Part shown: piece by piece, positions 1 through 9,066 of the stretch
How positions within the stretch are numbered: the first letter of the stretch is position 1
How the letters are laid out: every line of letters starts with the position of its first letter
NCBI GenBank assembly: GCA_029688955.1
Contig: JARUKZ010000023.1
Span: 1 to 64,000 of the forward strand
DNA from: Chitinispirillales bacterium ANBcel5
Lineage (GTDB): Bacteria; Fibrobacterota; Chitinivibrionia; Chitinivibrionales; Chitinispirillaceae
Direction of reading: 5' to 3'
Length of the DNA stretch: 64,000 nt
Notes under the pieces: model-generated
What the model was told of the DNA's origin: nothing
Database searches by the model: none
What the model saw: the letters and a program-made list of their open reading frames with translations, nothing else
Made by a program: the position numbers and the translations under genes

Positions 1-880
1 AAAGGGGTTATTTATATTAGCCCCAGGTTTCCTACCTGGGAAAAATGTGGGACGGCAAGACCGCGAGACAAGAATTCCAACTTCCCTTCCTCCCGAAATC
101 ATAGCCCAAGGGTCCCCCCAAACGGGTCCTTCCACGCTTTCACCATTGACGCCCGGGGGTGACCCAGTCTATCGTCTTTAGCCCCATAAAAATTTTTCCT
201 ATTCACATCCCCAACTTTTTACCTCTGCTTTTTCGATGGAATCAACGAATATCCCGCACTTTCAGCGCTTGGTATCTTTTTGGGCATAAACACCCGGGGC
301 TGCGCCAGAAGACTGGCTTACCCCGGGCTATAATATCCCGCGCTTTCAGCGCTAAAGAGGAGAGGTCAAGGCGCCATCAACCAGGGTAGGAAACCTTCGC
401 TGACAGAGGTAAACCTTTCAGTTTATTTCAGGTGCTTATAGAGAGGGGCCCGTTCAATTTTCCAAGGCAGGAAAAGTTTCAGGATACCTGCCTATACCAA
501 CGCCTGGAAACGTCGATATAATACCCCAAAGGGGATTTCTATTTTAGCCCCATGGTTTCTTTACCTGGGGCGATTTGAGCGTTGAGCAGGAAAATGGAAA
601 GACGGATAGTTGCTATTTTCTTTACACTATATTAGAACAGGTACGCCTCTCGACTACGCTCGAGGAACTGCTTAGGGCATGCTCGAGGAACTGCTTAAGT
701 GCATTGTCAATAATACCCAGCCGAGGTGTAGACACATTCCTTCATTCCAAATTCCTCCCGCAATCATAGCCGAAGGGGCCCCCCAAACGGATCTTTACAC
801 GCTTTCACCATTGACGCCCGGGGGTGACCCAGTCTATCGCCTTTAGCCCCATAAAAATCTATCCTTTTATTTCTAATTAG
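1..880. repeat. Repeat A: decayed intergenic repeat, tail of one copy plus a nearly full copy
   Basis: This stretch holds no credible gene. Positions 1-200 are the tail of one copy and about 240-880 a nearly complete second copy of an element seen again at about 21880-22490 and, rearranged, at 17160-17705. Recognisable blocks in order are a pair of TCAGCGCT-containing blocks around a GC-rich block (about 241-350), a block about the motif CCAGGGTAGGAAACC (near 380), an ATACCCCAAAGGGG block (near 520), and a long closing block ending CTTTAGCCCCATAAAAAT (105-198 and 765-862). The closing block occurs twice here, so two units were in tandem. The short open frames inside are not conserved between copies and I treat them as accidental. 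Confidence 0.75.
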
Positions 881-1207
881 CAATCGTCTTTTCTGAGCGA
901 GGAACGATCTCAGTCTCCATGTGAGACAAAGAGAACTGCTGAAAACAAGTAGAAGGGTAGCCCATGCACATAGTAGTCATTAAACCCCATTTATGTGTGA
1001 GAGTATAACTGCCTCAATAACAGCCACTTATCTATGATTTGGCGACCTACAGTTCAAAAGTGGGGTGAATACACCTCAAGTGTATGCTTGGTAGAAATGG
1101 GAGGCAATACTATAAGTCATTGGTATAAAAGAAAATGTAAGCTTGGCGTATATCTTGCTTAAGGTGTTTGCCTTTCGATGATCACAGTTTCAATAAAGGT
1201 AAGCAAA
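881..1207. other. Intergenic region upstream of the exopolysaccharide operon
   Basis: No gene is visible in these 327 bases. The region must carry the promoter of the nine-gene operon that follows. It contains an 18-bp imperfect inverted repeat at 1061-1078, annotated separately, and an AT-rich stretch near 1122-1138. I could not assign a convincing -35/-10 pair by eye. Confidence 0.5.
1061..1078. promoter_or_regulatory. Candidate operator, 18-bp imperfect palindrome
   Basis: The sequence is TGGGGTG-AATA-CACCTCA: two 7-base arms with one mismatch and a 4-base spacer. The same arms with spacer TACA occur at 26082-26099 upstream of the second VWA-protein operon, so 15 of 18 bases match between two unrelated operons. 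AGTTCAAAA lies close to both sites, just 5' here and just 3' there. A dimeric regulator site is a reasonable inference; no regulator is identified. Confidence 0.4.
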
Positions 1208-2017
1208 ATGGAACAACTCTCTAATCTTCAGGCTGTAATACTCTGTGGTGGGCAGGGCACCAGAATTCGCTCTGTAACAGAAAAAAGGCCAAAGCCTCTT
1301 ATCGATATAGGCGGAAAACCTATACTTTGGCATATCATGAAAACCTACTCCTTTTACGGGGTGAGGAGCTTTGTGCTGTGTCTGGGGTATAAAGGTGAAA
1401 TGATCGTTGATTACTTCGAGAATTATCACAGCCGCAACCATGATTTCACTATGAAAATCAATGACAAGGAGCAGAAGAAGTTCCATTACAATGGCTGCAA
1501 ATGTGAGGACAGTGATGTTGATGATTGGGAGATAACATTCGCGCATACCGGAGAGGAAACAATGACCGGGGGCAGGCTAAAGCGCATAGAAAAACATATT
1601 GACACCGATCGCTTTTTCTGTACCTATGGTGATGGGTTATCTGATTTGGATTTAAGAGAACTGTACAGTACACACATTCAAAGCGGTAAAACCGCTACTC
1701 TTACCGGAGTTCATCTTCCCACTACTTTTGGGGTGGTTGAGACTACAGAGGATGGCACCGTTACCAGTTTCAGAGAGAAACCATCGCTTGCGGGGGTTAT
1801 TAACGGTGGATACTTTGTTTTTGAAAAGGAGATATTTGACTACATAGAGGGTGATGCAACGGTACTTGAAGACAGACCCTTTAGAATACTTGTGCGTGAT
1901 TCTAAGATAGGTATGTTTAAACATGAGGGGTTTTGGCACTGCATGGATACCTATAAGGATTACGAATCACTAAATACTATGTGGAAAAAACGTAAAGCTC
2001 CCTGGAGGATTTGGTAG
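1208..2017 (+). CDS. rfbF: Glucose-1-phosphate cytidylyltransferase
   Basis: This enzyme makes CDP-glucose from CTP and glucose 1-phosphate, the first step of CDP-linked deoxysugar synthesis. The nucleotidyltransferase signature LCGGQGTR lies at residues 12-19, RPKPL follows at 27-31, and the metal-binding YGDGLSD motif sits near residue 140. The open frame extends to 1178, but ATG 1208 has an AAAGGT site 7 bases upstream and gives 269 residues, close to the family norm of about 257. It is the first gene of a + strand operon and overlaps the next reading frame region by sharing its ribosome-binding site. The pairing with a CDP-glucose dehydratase makes the cytidylyl specificity more likely than thymidylyl or uridylyl. 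Confidence 0.9.
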   Translation: MEQLSNLQAVILCGGQGTRIRSVTEKRPKPLIDIGGKPILWHIMKTYSFYGVRSFVLCLGYKGEMIVDYFENYHSRNHDFTMKINDKEQKKFHYNGCKCEDSDVDDWEITFAHTGEETMTGGRLKRIEKHIDTDRFFCTYGDGLSDLDLRELYSTHIQSGKTATLTGVHLPTTFGVVETTEDGTVTSFREKPSLAGVINGGYFVFEKEIFDYIEGDATVLEDRPFRILVRDSKIGMFKHEGFWHCMDTYKDYESLNTMWKKRKAPWRIW

Positions 2018-2019
2018 GT

Positions 2020-3138
2020 ATGAACGGCACTGATTTAGAAAAAATGTTTGGTTCTGTTTATAAGGGAAAAAAGGTGTTGGTTACGGGGCATAGCGGATTT
2101 AAAGGCTCCTGGCTTTCATTATGGCTCTGTGAAATGGGAGCTCAGGTAAGTGGCTATTCACTTACTTCTCCTACCACTCCAAACCATTACTCCCTTCTTG
2201 ACATGGAAATTGATTCAACCACAGCAGATATTTTAGATAAAGAGAAACTGGGAAGAACAATAAGCAGGATAAAGCCCGATATAGTATTTCATCTCGCGGC
2301 ACAGCCTCTGGTTCGTCTATCATACGATGAGCCGGTTGAGACATTTACCACCAATGTGATCGGTACTCTTAATGTACTCGATGAGTGCAGAAAAAGTGAT
2401 TCTGTACAAGCCTGCGTTGTAGTTACCAGTGATAAAGTGTATGAGAACAGAGAATGGGTCTGGGGTTACAGGGAGACCGATCCTTTCGGTGGTTATGATC
2501 CTTATAGCGCTTCAAAGGGGTGCACTGAAGTCGCGGTGGCAAGTTATCGTCGTTCCTTTCTTAACCCTGACAAGTATGGGCAAAGTCATAATCTGCTTGT
2601 CGCTACCGCAAGGGCCGGCAATGTAATAGGAGGGGGTGACTGGGCTCTGGACAGACTTTTACCCGATGTAGTAAGGGCGGTTAGTAAAAAGGAGCCGGTA
2701 GTAATTCGCAATCCAGGCGCCATAAGACCATGGCAGCATGTGCTTGAGTGTCTTAGTGGCTATCTTCTTTTGGGTGAAAAACTTCTCAGAGGGAATGCCG
2801 GTTACGCTCAGGGTTGGAACTTTGGCCCCGAAGACAAAGATGCGCTTACGGTTGAGCAGGTAATGCTTGAAGTGGAAAAATCCTGGCCTGCTTTTAAATA
2901 CACTATCGACGATCAACGCGATAATCATCCCCATGAAGCCAAATATCTTAAACTCGACTGTTCAAAGGCTAAAAATGCCTTGGGGTGGAAAACAGTCTGG
3001 GACGCGGAAAAGGCGATAAACACTGCTATCAGGTGGTACAAAAGTTTTTACGAAGTTGGAAAAGCAGATAGTGTAAATGATCTCTATGCATACATACAAG
3101 AGGCTGGTAACGGGGGCAACGCATGGGCACATTTTTAA
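2020..3138 (+). CDS. rfbG: CDP-glucose 4,6-dehydratase
   Basis: This short-chain dehydrogenase family enzyme converts CDP-glucose to CDP-4-keto-6-deoxyglucose. The NAD-binding motif GHSGFKG lies near residues 24-30 and the catalytic YSASK near residue 160. GFKGSWL near the N-terminus and RPWQHV towards the C-terminus are typical of the RfbG branch rather than RmlB or GalE. A TTG-initiated frame begins at 2011, but ATG 2020 is preferred because GGAGG at 2004-2008 sits 11 bases upstream. The start is 2 bases after the stop of the cytidylyltransferase gene. At 372 residues it is of normal length. The function is strongly supported by the preceding gene. Confidence 0.9.
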   Translation: MNGTDLEKMFGSVYKGKKVLVTGHSGFKGSWLSLWLCEMGAQVSGYSLTSPTTPNHYSLLDMEIDSTTADILDKEKLGRTISRIKPDIVFHLAAQPLVRLSYDEPVETFTTNVIGTLNVLDECRKSDSVQACVVVTSDKVYENREWVWGYRETDPFGGYDPYSASKGCTEVAVASYRRSFLNPDKYGQSHNLLVATARAGNVIGGGDWALDRLLPDVVRAVSKKEPVVIRNPGAIRPWQHVLECLSGYLLLGEKLLRGNAGYAQGWNFGPEDKDALTVEQVMLEVEKSWPAFKYTIDDQRDNHPHEAKYLKLDCSKAKNALGWKTVWDAEKAINTAIRWYKSFYEVGKADSVNDLYAYIQEAGNGGNAWAHF

Positions 3139-4028
3139 TCACCGGAGTGAATGGTTTTTTGGGCCATAGTGTATTGGAAGCGCTGCTTCGTACAGGTAAT
3201 GACAAGATAATTGGAGTTGATATTCAGGAACAGGCGAAGGTAAGAGGTGAACCAACGCGCCTTACTTATAAAAGAGTTGATGTAGGGGATTCCGGATGCA
3301 TAAAAGAGCTCATTGATCTTAAACCGGATACAGTGATTCACCTTGCCGGTGTTTTAGCAAAGAGTGAAGATGTCAGATCTCAGTTGGAATTATTTAAAGG
3401 CAATGAGGGATCAACTCACAATATGCTGCAGGTCGCGCGAGCCAACAGAAGTCACTTCCTGTTCTCTTCAACCGGACTTGTGTATGGTAACCAACCAGGT
3501 CCTTTTTTTGAGGACACCAGGGTTTCTCCTGAAGACTATTATTCTCTTTCAAAGTATTGTGCAGAAGAGATGGTACGTTTTTTCTCAATGAGGTATTCAA
3601 TTCCCAGTACCATTTTTAGAATCGCGGTTCTTTATGGACCAGATCAAAAAGCTTCTATGTTTATCCCCTCTCTGGTGAGTGCAATAAATAATAACGAACA
3701 GTTTAAAATGACTGCCGGGGAGCAGAAGAGAGATTTTATTTACATCGATGATGTGGTCAGTGCCTTTTGTATGGCGGTTAGAAACAGTGTTACAGGACTG
3801 TATAATCTTGGAACGGGTAACGCTGTAAAAATGATTGATGCCGCGAACATGGCTATGAGCATTGCCCAAAAGAACGATCTGCTTAAAGTGGGAGCTTTGC
3901 CATACAGGGAAAAAGAGTCCTGGGAGTATAATCTTAATTCAGAAAAGTTTAAGAGAAGAACCGGGTGGAGCGCTGAGACTGATCTGAAAAGCGGGCTTGA
4001 GAAACTGTTAAAACTGAAAGCGTACTAA
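3123..4028 (+). CDS. NAD-dependent epimerase/dehydratase (SDR family), CDP-sugar modifying
   Basis: This 301-residue extended short-chain dehydrogenase probably acts on the CDP-4-keto-6-deoxy sugar made by the two upstream enzymes, as a reductase or epimerase. The Rossmann motif TGVNGFLG lies at residues 7-14, the catalytic YYSLSK near residues 137-142, and DFIYIDDVV near residue 205 is the usual conserved segment of the family. It overlaps the dehydratase gene by 16 bases, so translation is probably coupled. Known CDP-glucose pathways end in CDP-paratose, abequose, tyvelose or ascarylose, but the sequence alone does not tell which product is formed here. It is shorter and less conserved than GalE. 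Confidence 0.75.
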   Translation: MGTFLITGVNGFLGHSVLEALLRTGNDKIIGVDIQEQAKVRGEPTRLTYKRVDVGDSGCIKELIDLKPDTVIHLAGVLAKSEDVRSQLELFKGNEGSTHNMLQVARANRSHFLFSSTGLVYGNQPGPFFEDTRVSPEDYYSLSKYCAEEMVRFFSMRYSIPSTIFRIAVLYGPDQKASMFIPSLVSAINNNEQFKMTAGEQKRDFIYIDDVVSAFCMAVRNSVTGLYNLGTGNAVKMIDAANMAMSIAQKNDLLKVGALPYREKESWEYNLNSEKFKRRTGWSAETDLKSGLEKLLKLKAY

Positions 4029-5257
4029 TGATGAAGCTACGATTCATATTTCTACTTTTTACAGGACTAACGTTAGTCGTAACTCAGAGCTATGGACTCA
4101 CGGATATAAATTTCAGGACTTCATACTCAAGAGATTTTCTTCCCACAGAAATCTACGATACTGAGTTAAAGATAAACCATCAGTTTAATTACAGGTTTTC
4201 ACTGCTTGGCACTCTTCAGTATTTAAAGTATACACAACCCGAACACAAAGGGGTAGCAGACCTTGATGCAAATGTTTTAAGTGTGTTGGGTGGAATCGGT
4301 ATGAATGTTATCCCGGGAATTTTTTGTGTTGATGCTCAATTAGGCGCAGATGTAATTCCTGGAAGCAGAACAATTCCCTCAGGGGTTATTGACTTGAACT
4401 ATAGATCTGTACCTTTTACCGCTGGCAGTGATTTAAGTCTTTCACTATACCATACCGGTAGGATAGTCAGAGCAGATGCTATACTTAATGAAATTACCAA
4501 CAGCGGTTTTACAGCAACGATTCAAAAAATTTTTAACGGAGGGGCAGCTGCTTTTAGTTATGGCCAGCACTATCTTGTTCCTGAAGAAAGTATGGTCGAT
4601 ACAACACATCTTTCGGAGCGACCCAGGGGCATTTGGAATCCCTACGATACACAGCTCAAATTAGAAACAAACCTGTTACAAAATGCAAGTGCCTATATTT
4701 ACAAAAAAGTTGGGGGCTTATACCTGGGATACTCTTTTGCCTGGGAACACAGCAATCACGATCGGTACATGCTTACCGGGGAGAGTGATACATTATACAC
4801 ACAGGAACAGTCTTCGCAGCACAGACCCGGGGGTGGTGGTCCGGTAGTACAGGCATTAAGAAAACAGAGTTACTCATACTATCCCTATGAAACACCACTG
4901 CATGAGATCGCTCACAATATCATTATATCGGTACCATTCTCTGTAAGTGGATTTCATATTACACCCAAAGTGGAGTTCCCGTTGTACTCATCAAGAAGGT
5001 ACAATTCCTATCCCGAATATCTTGATGGTTTTAACCTGGAACATTCAGAGAACTACCTCAAATATCAATCATCTTACACTCAGCGGTTTACAGCGCCGAT
5101 GAATTTCGATGTTGAAGTTAAGTTTTCACCCTGGTCCACAGCAGAAATGGTTGTGGAATATAACTATTTTTCATTTCCCTACAAATCCTGGGGATATTTC
5201 AGTGACCAGAGGTATTATTTGAATACAGTTAGATTTTTGATCAATACATTTTTTTAA
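4028..5257 (+). CDS. Predicted outer-membrane beta-barrel protein of the polysaccharide operon
   Basis: I do not recognise a named family. The first 23 residues form a clear signal peptide (charged MMKLR, then a hydrophobic run ending SYG). The rest is rich in alternating aromatic and polar residues and glycine, and the chain ends INTFF with a terminal aromatic, the usual outer-membrane insertion signal. A proline/glycine-rich loop (HRPGGGG) lies near residue 275. The start codon overlaps the stop of the SDR gene by one base. Next to a TPR protein and a synthase-like glycosyltransferase, it is well placed to be the outer-membrane export channel, analogous to the barrel of BcsC or to AlgE. That role is inference from context. 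Confidence 0.65.
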   Translation: MMKLRFIFLLFTGLTLVVTQSYGLTDINFRTSYSRDFLPTEIYDTELKINHQFNYRFSLLGTLQYLKYTQPEHKGVADLDANVLSVLGGIGMNVIPGIFCVDAQLGADVIPGSRTIPSGVIDLNYRSVPFTAGSDLSLSLYHTGRIVRADAILNEITNSGFTATIQKIFNGGAAAFSYGQHYLVPEESMVDTTHLSERPRGIWNPYDTQLKLETNLLQNASAYIYKKVGGLYLGYSFAWEHSNHDRYMLTGESDTLYTQEQSSQHRPGGGGPVVQALRKQSYSYYPYETPLHEIAHNIIISVPFSVSGFHITPKVEFPLYSSRRYNSYPEYLDGFNLEHSENYLKYQSSYTQRFTAPMNFDVEVKFSPWSTAEMVVEYNYFSFPYKSWGYFSDQRYYLNTVRFLINTFF

Positions 5258-5278
5258 TAACCGGGAGGTGCGGTAATT

Positions 5279-6091
5279 GTGAAGACTAAGACACTATACA
5301 TTCTTATACTTATTAAGGTGCTGTTTGCTTTTTCTACTTCTGAATGTTTTAGTGACGCAGAGGAGCTGATGGATAGAGAAAAGTATTCTGAAGCTATCAA
5401 TGTGCTTCAAGAGTGTGAAGAAGGACCAGAAGTCTCTAAACTTCTCGGTGAAGCGTACTTTGAGCTATTTATGGTTGATCAGGCTCTTGGTCACCTGAGA
5501 AAAGCGCTTGAATTTGACCCTTCAGATAAAGAGATTCGAATACGGTATGCTCGGGTACTTGCGTATAATCAGGAGTTCCGTGCTTCAATTGATGAATTTA
5601 CAAGCCTTAAAGAGGAGTATCCCCAAAGCAGAGAGGTGCTTATGGGATTAGCAAAATCTTTGGGATGGGATAGAAAGTACAGAAGGGCAACTGAAATTTA
5701 TGAATCGTTGCTTGAAAGTGATCCCGACGATTATGAGGTAATGCTTGAAATTGGAATACTGAGAGGTTGGGAAAGAAAGTACCGGGAAGCTGTTGCGGTA
5801 TTCGACAAGATTATAGAGTTGCCTGATGCAGGAGATATAAAACTTTTGGCCAAAGTTAATAAGGCTGAGGTTTTGGGATGGCAAAGGAGATTTGATGATG
5901 CAATAGAAGAGTATAAAAAGGCTCTTTCAATCAATCCTGAATTAATTGATGCTTATCTTGGTTTGGGAACGATATACGAGTGGCAGGGCAAGTATAAAGA
6001 AGCGATAAAAAAGTATGAAGAAGCACTGTCGGTTGATCCTCAAAACTATGAGGTGAAGGCGAAACTTGAGCAACTTATGTGGGTAAGATAG
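5279..6091 (+). CDS. Secreted TPR-repeat protein of the polysaccharide operon
   Basis: The protein has a signal peptide (residues 1-25) followed by about six tetratricopeptide repeats covering almost all of its 270 residues. The repeats show the usual pattern, for example DALGHLRKALEFDPSDKE-like and EAIKKYEEALSVDPQN segments, several with a tryptophan (GWDRKY, GWERKY, GWQRRF). The start is GTG at 5279 with GGGAGGTG 8 bases upstream. Periplasmic TPR scaffolds such as AlgK, PelB or the N-terminal part of BcsC connect the inner-membrane synthase to the outer-membrane channel in synthase-dependent export. This gene lies between a predicted barrel and the synthase-like gene, so the same role is likely here. 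Confidence 0.75.
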   Translation: MKTKTLYILILIKVLFAFSTSECFSDAEELMDREKYSEAINVLQECEEGPEVSKLLGEAYFELFMVDQALGHLRKALEFDPSDKEIRIRYARVLAYNQEFRASIDEFTSLKEEYPQSREVLMGLAKSLGWDRKYRRATEIYESLLESDPDDYEVMLEIGILRGWERKYREAVAVFDKIIELPDAGDIKLLAKVNKAEVLGWQRRFDDAIEEYKKALSINPELIDAYLGLGTIYEWQGKYKEAIKKYEEALSVDPQNYEVKAKLEQLMWVR

Positions 6092-6102
6092 GAGGAACAA
6101 TT

Positions 6103-6405
6103 TTGCCAAAGGAAAAAGATCAGTATCAAATGAACCGAAACTTATTGGCTGTCGCACTGTTTACTGTAGCCTTATTACTTCTGGTTAATATCGTTATACA
6201 ACTGTACCCAACAATACAGAGTGGAAACATCTCCGCGGTAGGGCATCACCACAGTTTTGAAGATGGTTCTTCTTACTACATATATACAATATTTGAGAGT
6301 AACGGAGATGTGTATCAGTGCTGGTGGGATGAGGAGAAATGGAACCAGAAAAAGGTAACAAACTATAAAAAAACTCCTGTAACAGGAGATGAACCAGGTG
6401 AGTGA
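6103..6405 (+). CDS. Small single-pass membrane protein of the polysaccharide operon
   Basis: This is a 100-residue protein of no recognised family. A hydrophobic helix runs from about residue 12 to 33 (NLLAVALFTVALLLLVNIVI), followed by a mostly polar extracytoplasmic part containing GDVYQCWWDEEKW. The open frame could begin at a GTG at 6079, but TTG 6103 has AGGAGG 7 bases upstream and is preferred. It overlaps the glycosyltransferase gene by 17 bases. Small membrane partners accompany several polysaccharide synthases (BcsB tail anchor, Alg44-like or PelG-associated proteins), so an accessory role to the synthase is plausible but unproven. Confidence 0.6.
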   Translation: MPKEKDQYQMNRNLLAVALFTVALLLLVNIVIQLYPTIQSGNISAVGHHHSFEDGSSYYIYTIFESNGDVYQCWWDEEKWNQKKVTNYKKTPVTGDEPGE

Positions 6406-7978
6406 AGTATTGGATACCACAGTTGTAGAAAGTAAAACAGATGTAAAGACTCAAACCCCTGTTAGAAAGTGTATTTCGGGATGTAGGGATACTGTTTCGT
6501 TAGTAGAGAGAGTTTGTCTTATTGCTCTAATAACCCTTGGAATAGAATCCGCACTGTTTTTTCTTTTCTGGTGGTTTGAACCTCAGCATAGAAGAAATAA
6601 TCTGTTTTTTGTTTTCCTCAGTTTTGCGATTGGTTGGGGAGTATTTAGAACTGTTATCAATTGGTTCTATTTATTCTTTATTACCGGAACCAATCATAAG
6701 AAAGTGAAAGAGGGACTAAGTGTTGATGTGTTCACAACCGCGATGCCCGGGGAACCTTACGAGATGTTTGAGAAAACATTGAGTGCAATAGCAAAGATAC
6801 AATACCCTCATACCAGTTATCTTCTTGACGGTGGAAATGATCCAAAGCTTCAAAAGCTTTGCCAAAAATTGGGTGTTATCCACCTTGATTGCAGCAAGGT
6901 TGAAGGTGCTAAAGCTGGGAAGGTAAACTATGCCATGCAACGATCCTCAGGGGAATATATACTGGTAATCGACCCTGATCATATTCCGGAAGATAACTTT
7001 TTCCATCAGGTGCTTGGTCATTTCGATGATCCACAGGTAGGTTTTGTGCAGGTTGTTCAGGGGTATTATAATCAAAGTGAAAGTTTTGTCGCACGGGCAT
7101 CCGCTGAGCAGACGTATGATTTTTACGGGCCTACAATGATGGGGATGCAGGGGCTGGGTACGACCGTTGCCATAGGGGCTAACTGCACTTTCAGACGGTC
7201 GGCTTTGGAAAGTATTGGTGGTCACGCTGTACATTTAGCAGAAGATCTGGTGACATCGATACGTCTGCACGCTTCAGGGTGGAAGAGTGCTTATGTCCCG
7301 TACAAACTTACCTCTGGTTTGGCTCCTGGAGACCTGGGGGCATATTTTAAACAGCAGCTTAAATGGTGTACCGGAATGTTTGGGGCATTTAGCCAGGAAG
7401 TCTTGCCCAGGTTTAAAAAACTGAAATTTTCTCAAAAGCTTCATTACCTCTTTGCTGGTTCTTATTATTTAGAAGGGCTTGCAACCGCTATCACCTGTAT
7501 TTTACCGATCATTTTTCTCTTTTTCGGTTTATGGGCTGTAGAAATGGAGTTTACAGAGTTTTTGATTCATTTGGCTCCCTATGCTCTCATGTGTCTGGTT
7601 ATTAGTTGGTACGTTCAGCGTTGGTTTAGACATCCGGACGAAAAAGGGTTTTTGTGGCGTAGTATGGTACTAAAAAAAGGAACCTGGCCGATCTATATCA
7701 TCGGGCTTATAAACTGGATAACACGACAGAAAGTTCCCTATCTTCCAACTCCTAAAAAAAAGGAGTGTAAAACATTTACCGGGCTTGTGATACCTCACCT
7801 TTTTATAGTTGTCCTTTCTGTTGCCGCAGTTGTTTACAGTATTTTAACTTACGATAGGATGGAGAGTGGGGTTTGGGTCATGATTTTCTTTGCAGTATGT
7901 AATGTAATCCTCATGCTGCCGGTTGTAGTTATTGCTCACTCTCAGTGGTTTACATCAAAAGGTGGGTCCAATGAATAA
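6389..7978 (+). CDS. Cellulose-synthase-like family 2 glycosyltransferase, membrane polysaccharide synthase
   Basis: This is a processive-type GT2 enzyme of 529 residues with two N-terminal membrane helices (about 42-62 and 72-98), a cytoplasmic catalytic domain and four C-terminal helices. The four conserved sites are visible: LLDGGND near 147, the DxD motif DPDH near 195, AEDL near 284 in place of TED, and QQLKW near 322 in place of Q(Q/R)xRW. It differs from BcsA in lacking a PilZ domain and in having Lys for Arg in the last motif. AGGAG at 6383-6387 lies too close to ATG 6389 and 10 bases before GTG 6398, so the true start may be 6398. In this operon it is the likely polymerase and inner-membrane translocation pore. 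The sugar used cannot be read from sequence. Confidence 0.85.
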   Translation: MNQVSEVLDTTVVESKTDVKTQTPVRKCISGCRDTVSLVERVCLIALITLGIESALFFLFWWFEPQHRRNNLFFVFLSFAIGWGVFRTVINWFYLFFITGTNHKKVKEGLSVDVFTTAMPGEPYEMFEKTLSAIAKIQYPHTSYLLDGGNDPKLQKLCQKLGVIHLDCSKVEGAKAGKVNYAMQRSSGEYILVIDPDHIPEDNFFHQVLGHFDDPQVGFVQVVQGYYNQSESFVARASAEQTYDFYGPTMMGMQGLGTTVAIGANCTFRRSALESIGGHAVHLAEDLVTSIRLHASGWKSAYVPYKLTSGLAPGDLGAYFKQQLKWCTGMFGAFSQEVLPRFKKLKFSQKLHYLFAGSYYLEGLATAITCILPIIFLFFGLWAVEMEFTEFLIHLAPYALMCLVISWYVQRWFRHPDEKGFLWRSMVLKKGTWPIYIIGLINWITRQKVPYLPTPKKKECKTFTGLVIPHLFIVVLSVAAVVYSILTYDRMESGVWVMIFFAVCNVILMLPVVVIAHSQWFTSKGGSNE

Positions 7979-9053
7979 AAAGTACACTGTAGCCGGTTTA
8001 ACAGTTTTATATTGTAGCTTTTTGGCGGTACTGTTTCTAGGTGTGCTTGAGTTTGAGAAATTTGCCCGAAACTGGTACTTTGAAAATATAACCCGAAGAA
8101 ATGTTGTAGAAATTAATTCAGTTGATATAAACGAATGTGTACTTGGCATATACAGGCCTGAGTTGCCTTATGTGTTTTCAAAAACCGAGGAGATTGAAGA
8201 AGGAATAGGTGAGCAGTTTAATATCATCTCCTTTTATCAGGCCTGGGGAGATGGTGAAGGACACACTTTTCCAATGGCTCTTATGGAGCATGTTCATCAA
8301 AGCAACAGAGTGCCTATGCTCACATGGGAGCCCTGGGTTAACAGGTTTCACAGTGATTATCTTCGTCCCATGCCACAAAGAGAAATCGGATTGGTGAGGG
8401 ACATTGCAGATGGTGTGTATGATGCGTACATAGAGCAGTGGGCCAAAGGTGCTGTGAGATGGGGAAAACCATTTTTTCTCAGGTTCGCGCACGAGATGTC
8501 AAACCCCCAGTATCCATGGTCACCAGATAACAAAAATACAGAAGAAGATTTTATCGATGCATGGATCCATGTGCGTTCAATATTCGCTTCTGTTGGAGCA
8601 ACCAACGCTATATGGGTATGGAGCCCCTATAAGGTTGGAGACATAAAATATTATCCGGGGGATGACTATGTCGACTGGGTGGCTCTTGATATATTTAACT
8701 ACGGCGATCTTATTCAGGGTAATCAATGGGCACGATGGCTTACATTCGATCAACTGCTTACCCCTATATACCTTGAACTGGAGGACATTGACAAACCTTT
8801 TATGATTGCTGAAGTGGGGTCGGTTGCCATGGGAGGAAGCAGGGAAGTATGGTATAGGGAGATGTTTGAACAGATCACCAATAAATTCAAAAAAATCAGG
8901 GCCGTGATTTTCTTTGATAACCCTGCAGACAGGACCTCTGGAAGAAAAATCGACTGGGCTTTAAATGAATACGATATTGAAGAGATCAGAGGTGTACTTC
9001 CATCCACCTGTTTCACTTTCCTGGGCAATTATAAATATTCACTGACAAAATAG
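7971..9053 (+). CDS. Membrane-anchored GH26-like glycoside hydrolase
   Basis: This 360-residue protein starts with one membrane helix (residues 6-27) followed by a predicted TIM-barrel domain. It shows the GH26 hallmarks: TWEPW near 117, FAHEM near 172, in which the Glu is the expected acid/base, WVWSPY near 218, and MIAEVGS near 278, in which the Glu is the expected nucleophile. GH26 contains beta-mannanases and related endo-glycanases, and similar enzymes are found beside exopolysaccharide synthases, where they trim or release the polymer. ATG 7971 is chosen because AAAAGGTGGG lies just upstream; the open frame continues back to 7932. It overlaps the synthase gene by 8 bases. By position it corresponds to BcsZ or AlgL in known systems. 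Confidence 0.8.
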   Translation: MNKKYTVAGLTVLYCSFLAVLFLGVLEFEKFARNWYFENITRRNVVEINSVDINECVLGIYRPELPYVFSKTEEIEEGIGEQFNIISFYQAWGDGEGHTFPMALMEHVHQSNRVPMLTWEPWVNRFHSDYLRPMPQREIGLVRDIADGVYDAYIEQWAKGAVRWGKPFFLRFAHEMSNPQYPWSPDNKNTEEDFIDAWIHVRSIFASVGATNAIWVWSPYKVGDIKYYPGDDYVDWVALDIFNYGDLIQGNQWARWLTFDQLLTPIYLELEDIDKPFMIAEVGSVAMGGSREVWYREMFEQITNKFKKIRAVIFFDNPADRTSGRKIDWALNEYDIEEIRGVLPSTCFTFLGNYKYSLTK

Positions 9054-9066
9054 CGGGAGTGAGCAT

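Noticed and set aside
159-769. Short open frames in repeat A (76 and 64 residues)
   Set aside because: They lie in repeated non-coding DNA, are not preserved between copies A and C, and lack ribosome-binding sites.
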